Assembly: GCA_013076295.1 (NCBI GenBank)
Contig: RQOL01000484.1
Location: 62,001 to 126,000, forward strand
Length of the DNA: 64,000 nt
Direction of reading: 5' to 3'
Origin: Sanderia malayensis
Lineage: Eukaryota; Cnidaria; Scyphozoa; Semaeostomeae; Pelagiidae
Shown here: positions 56,901 to 64,000 of the stretch, in pieces
Layout of the letters: the number at the start of each line of letters is the position of its first letter
Position numbering within the stretch: the first letter of the stretch is position 1
Notes under the pieces: model-generated
Told to the model about the DNA's origin: nothing
Seen by the model: only the letters and a program-made list of their open reading frames with translations
Database searches by the model: none
Made by a program: the position numbers and the translations under genes

Positions 56901-59900
56901 TAGGTTTAGCCATATGGAATTAAGTCCAACCATATTCAACTAGGTTCAACCACATTGAACTAGGTTTGAACATATTGAACTAGGTTCAAACATATTGAAC
57001 TAGGTTCAAACATATTGAACTAGGTTCAGGCATATTGAACTAGGTTCAACCATTTTCAACTAGGTTCAACTATAAGGAACTAGTTTCAACTATATTGAAC
57101 TAGGTTCAAACATATTCAACTAGGTTCAAACATATTGAACTAGTTTCCATCATATTGAACTAGGTTCAAACATATTGAACTAGGTTTAGCCATATGGAAT
57201 TAAGTCCCCTCTAATGGAACTAGGCTCAACCATATTCAACTAGGTTCAGACATATGGAAATATGTTCAACCATGTAGAACTAGGTTCAAACACATTGAAC
57301 TAGGTTCAAACATATTGAACTAGGTTCAACCATATTGAACCAGGCTCAACCATATTGAACTAGGTTCAAACATATCGAACTAGGTTGAGCCAAATTGAAC
57401 TAGGTTCAGCCATATTGAACTATCTTCAAACATATTGAACTAGGTTTAGCCATATGGAATGAAGTCCAACAATATTGAACTAGGTTCAACCATATTGAAC
57501 TAGGTTCAAACATATTGAATTCGTTTCAAACATATTGAACTAGGTTTAGCCATATGGAATTAAATTCAACCATATTTAACCAGGTTCAACCATATTGAAC
57601 TAGGCTCAAACATATTGAACTAGGCTCACACATATTGAACTAGGTTCAACCATTTTGAACTAGGTTCAAACATATTCAACTAGGTTCAGACATATGGAAA
57701 TAAGTTCAACCATATTGGGCTAGGTTCAACCACATTGAACTAGGTTTGAACATATTGAACTAGGTTCAAACATATTGAACTAGGTTCAGGCATATTGAAC
57801 TTGGTTCAACCATATTGAACTAGGTTCAACCACATTGAACTATGTTCAAACATATTGAACCAGGTTCAACCATATTGAACTAGGTTCAACCACATTGAAC
57901 TAGGTTTGAACATATTGAACTAGGTTCAAACATATTGAACTAGGTTCAGGCATATTGAACTAGGTTCAACCATTTTGAACTAGGTTCAACTATATTGAAC
58001 TAGTTTCAACTATATTGAACTAGGTTCAAACATATTCAGCTAGGTTCAAATATATTGAACTAGTTTCCATCATATTGAACTAGGTTCAAACATGTTGAAC
58101 CAGGTTTAGCCATATGGAATTAAGTCCACCCTAATGAAACTAGGTTCAACCATTTCGAACTAGGTTAAACCATATTGAACTAGGTTCAACCATTTTGAAC
58201 TAGGTTCAACCATATTGACCTAGGTTCAAACATATTGAACTAGGCTCACACAAATTGAACTAGGTTCAACCATATTGAACCAGGTTCAACCATATTCAAC
58301 TAGGTTCAGACATATGGAAATAAGTTCAACCATATTGAAATAGGTTCAAATATATTAAACTAGGTTCAAACATATTGGATTAGGTTCAACCATTATGAAC
58401 TAGGTCCAGCCATATTGAACTAGGTTCAAACAGTTTGAACTATGCTCAGACATGTTGAACTAGGTTCAACCATGGTGAACTGGGTTCAACCATATTGAGG
58501 TAGGTTCAAACATATTGAACTAGGTTTAGCAATATAGAATTAAGTTCAACCATATTGAACTAGGTTCAACCATATTGAACTAGGTTCAACCATATTGAAC
58601 TAGGTTCAAACATTTTGAACTAGGTTCAGACATATGGAATTAAGTCCAACCATATTGAACAAGGTTCAGCCATGTTGAACAAGGTTCAAACATATTGAAG
58701 TAGGTTCAGACATGTTGAATTAGGTTCAACCATAGTGAACTGGGTTCAACCATATTGAGCTAGGTTCAACCATATTGAACCAGGCTCAACCATATTGAAC
58801 CAAGTTCAAACATATGGAACTAGGTTTAGCCATATGGACTTAAGTCCAACCATATTGAACTAGGTTCAACCACATTGAACTAGGTTTGAACATATTGAAC
58901 TAGGTTCAAACATATTTAACTAGGTTCAGGCATATTGAACTAGGTTCAACCATATTGAACCAGGCTCAACCATATTGAACTAAGTTCAAACACATGGAAC
59001 TAGGTTTAGCCATATGGAATGAAGTCCAACCGTATTGAACTAGGTTCAACCATATTGAACCAGGATCAAACATGTTGAATTTTCTTCAACCATAGTTAAC
59101 TAGGTTAAACCATATTGAGCTAGGTTCAAACATATTGAACTAGGTTTAGCCATATGGAATTAAGTTCAACCATATTTAACTAGGTTTAAACATATTGAAC
59201 TAGGTTTAGCCATATTGAAAGACGTCCAACCATATTGAACTGGCTTCAACCATATTGAACTAGGTTCAAACATATTGAATTATATTCAACCCTATTCTAC
59301 TAGGTTCAAACATATTGAACTAGGTTCAACCATATTGAACTAGGTTCAAATATACTGAAGTAGGTTCAATCATTTTGAACTAGGTTCAACAATATTGAAA
59401 TAGGTTCAAACATATTGAACTAGGTTCAGACATATGGAATTAAGTCCAACCGTATTGAACGAGGTTCAGCCATGTTGAACAAGGTTTAAACATTTTGAAC
59501 TAGGTTTAGCCATATGGAATTAAGTTCAACCATATTGAACTAGGTTCAACCATATTGAACTAGGTTCAGACATATGGAGTTAAATCCAACCATATTTAAC
59601 AAGGTTCAGCCATGTTGAACAATGTTCAAACATATTGAACTAGGTTCAACCATTTTGAACTAGGTTCAACCATATTGAACTAAGTTCAAACATATCGAAC
59701 TAGGCTTAGCCATATGGAATTAAGTTCAACCATATTGAACTAGGTTCAACCATATTGAACTAGGTTCAAATATATTGAACTAGGTTTAACCATATTGAAC
59801 TAGGTTCAGACATATGGAGTTAAGTCAAACAATATTGAACAAGGTTCAGCCATGCTGAACAAGGTTCAAACATATTGAACTAGGTTCAACCATATTGAAC

Positions 59901-62900
59901 TAGGTTCAACCATATTGAGCTAGGTTCAAACATATTGAACTAGGCTTAGCCATATGGAATTAAGTTCAACCATATTGAACTAGGTTCAACCATATTGAAC
60001 TAGGTTCAAATATATTGAACTAGGTTTCGCAATTTGGAATTATGTCCACCCAACTTGAACTAGGTTCAGCCATATTGAGCTAGCTTCAAACATATTGAAC
60101 TTGGTTCAAACATATTGAACTTGGTTTAGCCATATGGAATGAAGTGCAACCATATTCAAGTAGGTTCAGCCATATTGAACTAGGTTCAAACATATTGATT
60201 TAGTTTCAACCATATTGTACTAGGTTCAAAAAAATTGAACTAGGTTCAACCTTATTGAACTAGGTTGAAACATATCGAGCTAGGTTGAGCCAAATTGAAC
60301 TAGGTTCAACCATATTGAGCCAGGTTCAAACATATTGAACTATGCTTAGCCATATGGATCTAAGTCCAACCATATTGAACTAGGTTCAACCACATTGAAC
60401 TAGGTTTGAACATATTGAACTAGGCTCAAACATATTGAACTAGGTTCAGGCATATTGAACTAGGTTCAACCTTTTTGAACCAGGTTCAACTATATTGAAC
60501 TAGTTTCAACTATATTGAACTAGGTTCAAACATATTCAACTAGGTTCAAACATATTGAACTAGTTTCCATCATAATGAACTAGGTTCAAACAAATTGAAC
60601 TAGGTTTAGCCATATGGAATTAAGTCCACCCTAATGGAACTAGGTTCAACCATATTGAACTAGGCTCAAACATACGGAACTAGGTTCAACCATTTCGAAC
60701 TAGGTTCAACCATATTGAACTAGGATCAAACATAATGAACTAGGTTCACACATATTGAACTAGGGTTAGCCATATGGAATTAAATTCAACCATATTTAAC
60801 TAGGTTCAACCATATTGAAAGAGGCCCAAACATGTTGAACTAGGTTGAGCCATATTGAACTAGGCTCAACCATATTGAGCTAGGTTTCTACATATTGAAC
60901 TAGGTTTAGCCATATGGAATTAAGTCCAACCATATTCAACTAGGTTCAACCACATTGAACTAGGTTTGAACATATTGAACTAGGTTCAAACATATTGAAC
61001 TAGGTTCAAACATATTGAACTAGGTTCAGGCATATTGAACTAGGTTCAACCATATTGAACTAGGTTCAAACATATTGAATTAGTTTCAAACATATTGGAC
61101 TAGGTTTAGCCATATGGAATTAAATTCAACCATATTGAACTAGGTTCAACCACATTGAACTAGGTTTGAACATATTGAACTAGGTTCAAACATATTGAAC
61201 TAGGTTCAGGCATATTGAACTAGGTTCAACCATTTTCAACTAGGTTCAACTATATGGAACTAGTTTCAACTATATTGAACTAGGCTCAAACATACGGAAC
61301 TAGGTTCAACCATTTCGAACTAGGTTTAACCATATTGAACTAAGTTCAAACATATCGGACTAGGCTTAGCCATATGGAATTAAGTTCAACCATATTGAAC
61401 TAGGTTCAACCATATTGAACTAGGCTCAAATATATTGAACAAGGTTTAACCATATTGAACTAGGTTCAGACATATGGTGTTAAGTCCAACCATATTGAAC
61501 AAGGTTCAGCCATGTTGAACAAGGTTTCAAACATATTGAAGTAGGTTCAGACATGTTGAATTAGGTTCAACCATAGTGAACTGGGTTCAACCATATTGAG
61601 CTAGGTTCAAACATATTGAACTAGGTTTAGCCATATGGAATTAAGTTCAACCACATTGAACTAGGTTTAACCATATTGAACTCAGTTCAGACATATTGAG
61701 TTAAGTTCGACCATATTGAACAAGGTTCATCCATGTTGAACAAGGCTCAAACATATTGAACTAGGTTCAACCATATTGAACAAGGCTCAACCATATTGAA
61801 CCAAGTTCAAACATATGGAACTAGATTTAGCCATTTGGAATTAAGTACAACCGTATTGAACTAGGTTCAACCATATTGAACCAGGATCAAACATGTTGAA
61901 TTTTCTTCAACCATAGTTAACTAGGTTAAACCATATTGAGCTAGGTTCAAACATATTGAACTAGGTTTAGCCATATGGAATTAAGTTCAACCATATTTAA
62001 CTAGGTTTAAACATATTGAACTGGGTTTAGCCATATTGAAAGACGTCCAACCATATTGAACTGGCTTCAACCATATTGAACTAGGTTCAAACATATTGAA
62101 TTATTTTCAACCCTATTCTACTAGGTTCAAACATATGGAACTAGGCTCAACCATATTGAACTAGGTTCAAATATACTGAAGTAGGTTCAATCATTTTGAA
62201 CTAGGTTCAGCCATATTGAAATAGGTTCAAACATATTGAACTAGGTTCAGACATATGGAATTAAGTCCAACCGTATTGAACGAGGTTCAGCCATGTTGAA
62301 CAAGGTTTAAACATATTGAACTAGGTTTAGCCATATGGAATTAAGTTCAACCATATTGAACTAGGTTCAACCATATTGAACTAGGTTCAACCATATTGAG
62401 CTAGGCTCAAACATATTGAACTAGGCTTAGCCATATGGAATTAAGTTCAACCATATTGAACTAGGTTCAACCATATTGAACTAGGTTCAAATATATTGAA
62501 CTAGGTTTCGCAATTTGGAATTATGTCCACCCAAATTGAACTAGGTTCAGCCATATTGAGCTAGCTTCAAACATATTGAACTTGGTTCAAACATATTGAA
62601 CTTGGTTTAGCCATATGGAATGAAGTGCAACCATATTCAAGTAGGTTCCACCATATTGAACTAGGTTCAAACATATTGATTTAGTTTCAACCATATTGTA
62701 CTAGGTTCAAAAATATTGAACTAGGTTCAACCTTATTGAACTAGGTTGAAACATATCGAGCTAGGTTGAGCCAAATTGAACTAGGTTCAACCATATTGAG
62801 CCAGGTTCAAACATATTGAACTATGCTTAGCCATATGGATCTAAGTCCAACCATATTGAACTAGGTTCAACCACATTGAACTAGTTTTGAACATATTGAA

Positions 62901-64000
62901 CTAGGTTCAAACATATTGAACTAGGTTCAGGCATATTGAACTAGGTTCAACCTTTTTGACCCAGGTTCAACTATATTGAACTAGTTTCAACTATATTGAA
63001 TTCGGTTCAAACATATTCAACTAGGTTCAAACATATTGAACTATTTTCCATCATAATGAACTAGGTTCAAACAAATTGAACTAGGTTTAGCCATATGGAA
63101 TTAAGTCCACCCTAATGGAACTAGGTTCAACCATATTGAACTGGGCTCAAACATACGGAACTAGGTTCAACCATTTCGAACTAGGTTCAACCATATTGAA
63201 CTAGGATCAAACATAATGAACTAGGTTCACACATATTGAACTAGGTTCAATCATATTGAACTAGGTTCAGCCCTATTGAGCTAGGTTGAAACATATCGAG
63301 CTAGGTTGAGCCAAATTGAACTAGGTTCAACCATATTGAGCCAGGTTCAAACATATTGAACTATGTTTAGCCATATGGAATTAAATTCAACCATATTTAA
63401 CTAGGTTCGACCATATTGAAAGAGGCTCAAACATGTTGAACTAGGTTGAGCCATATTGAACTAAGTTCAACCATATTGAGCTAGGTTCCAACACATTGAA
63501 CTAGGCTTAGCCATATGGAATTAAGTCCTACCATATTGAACTAGGTTCAACCACATTGAACTAGGTTTGAACATATTGAACTAGGTTCAAACATATTGAA
63601 CTAGGTTCAGGCATATTGAACTAGGTTCAACCATTTTGAACTAGGTTCAACTATGTGGAACTAGTTTCAACTATATTGAACCAGGTTCAAACATATTCAA
63701 CTAGGTTCAAACATATTGAACTAGTTTCCATCCTATTGAACTAGGTTCAAACATATTGAACTAGGTTTAGCCATATGGAATTAAGTCCCCTCTAATGGAA
63801 CTAGGCTCAACCATATTGAACTAGGCTCAAACATACGGAACTAGGTTAAATCATGTCCAACTAGGTTCAACCATATTGAACTAGGTTTAGCCATTTTGAA
63901 CTAGGTTCAACCATTTTGAACTAGGTTCAAACATATTCAACTAGGTTCAGACATACGGAAATAAGTTCAACCATATCGAACTAGATTTAGCCATATGGAA
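53958..64000. repeat. 20-bp satellite array
   Basis: About 500 units of a 20-bp monomer of consensus ACCATATTGAACTAGGTTCA, running off the right edge. The monomer core TTGAAC-TAG-GTTCAA is a 6-bp inverted repeat around three bases. Variant monomers (CATATGGAATTAAGTCC, GGTTTAGCC, GGTTCAGG, TAGTTTCC) recur in blocks. Phase is kept almost perfectly: only two single-base insertions were noticed, near 54945 and 61527. Long blocks recur 4200 bp apart (for example 55741 and 59941) and again 2481 bp on (62422). No open reading frames persist because TAG recurs in every unit. Confidence 0.95.

Overview
The window is nuclear DNA of an animal, most likely a marine invertebrate and perhaps a cnidarian. 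It has spliced genes with GT-AG introns and AATAAA signals, eukaryotic retroelements (DIRS, Ty3/gypsy, LINE, solo LTR), hAT-type MITEs, and tRNA genes without encoded CCA. The species cannot be named from sequence alone. About three quarters of the window is repetitive; only two host protein genes are convincing. || Layout. (1) 1-24345: a minus-strand tandem array of tRNA-Val genes, one per ~145 bp, roughly 130 copies by eye and spacing. Copies carry anticodons AAC, TAC or CAC, fold as 72-nt cloverleaves, and are mostly followed by a T-run. A complete DIRS-type tyrosine-recombinase retrotransposon (8531-13486) sits in the T-loop of one copy, and a LINE 3' end (22669-23039) interrupts another stretch. 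(2) 24346-27200: intergenic, with a hAT-like MITE (25172-25480). (3) 27201-35930: a two-exon 5-hydroxyisourate hydrolase/transthyretin-family gene. Its 8.3-kb intron holds a 778-bp foldback element with an 8-bp target duplication, a LINE 3' end, two LTR copies and two sets of inverted repeats. (4) 38665-41937: a two-exon gene for a ~947-residue secreted protein of unrecognised family, with a hydrophobic pore-like segment, an RTX-like glycine/aspartate patch and two dibasic processing sites. (5) 43080-45000: a decayed Ty3/gypsy pol. (6) 45084-53769: an 8.7-kb block bounded by ~460-bp inverted repeats and filled with broken tyrosine-recombinase retroelements and a THAP/DDE transposase fragment. 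(7) 53958-64000: a 20-bp satellite, ~500 units, running off the window. || How the parts relate. The tRNA array looks like complete Pol III units (A box, B box, terminator, isoacceptor mix, at least one compensated acceptor-stem change), so it is either a large tRNA-Val gene bank or a tRNA-derived satellite still close to a functional fold. The DIRS element keeps all the termini expected of its replication cycle and three open reading frames, so it looks young. The block at 45-54 kb holds older relatives of such elements. The two host genes are unrelated: one is a purine (urate) catabolism enzyme fold carrying a secretory signal, the other an orphan secreted protein that is the best candidate for something undescribed.
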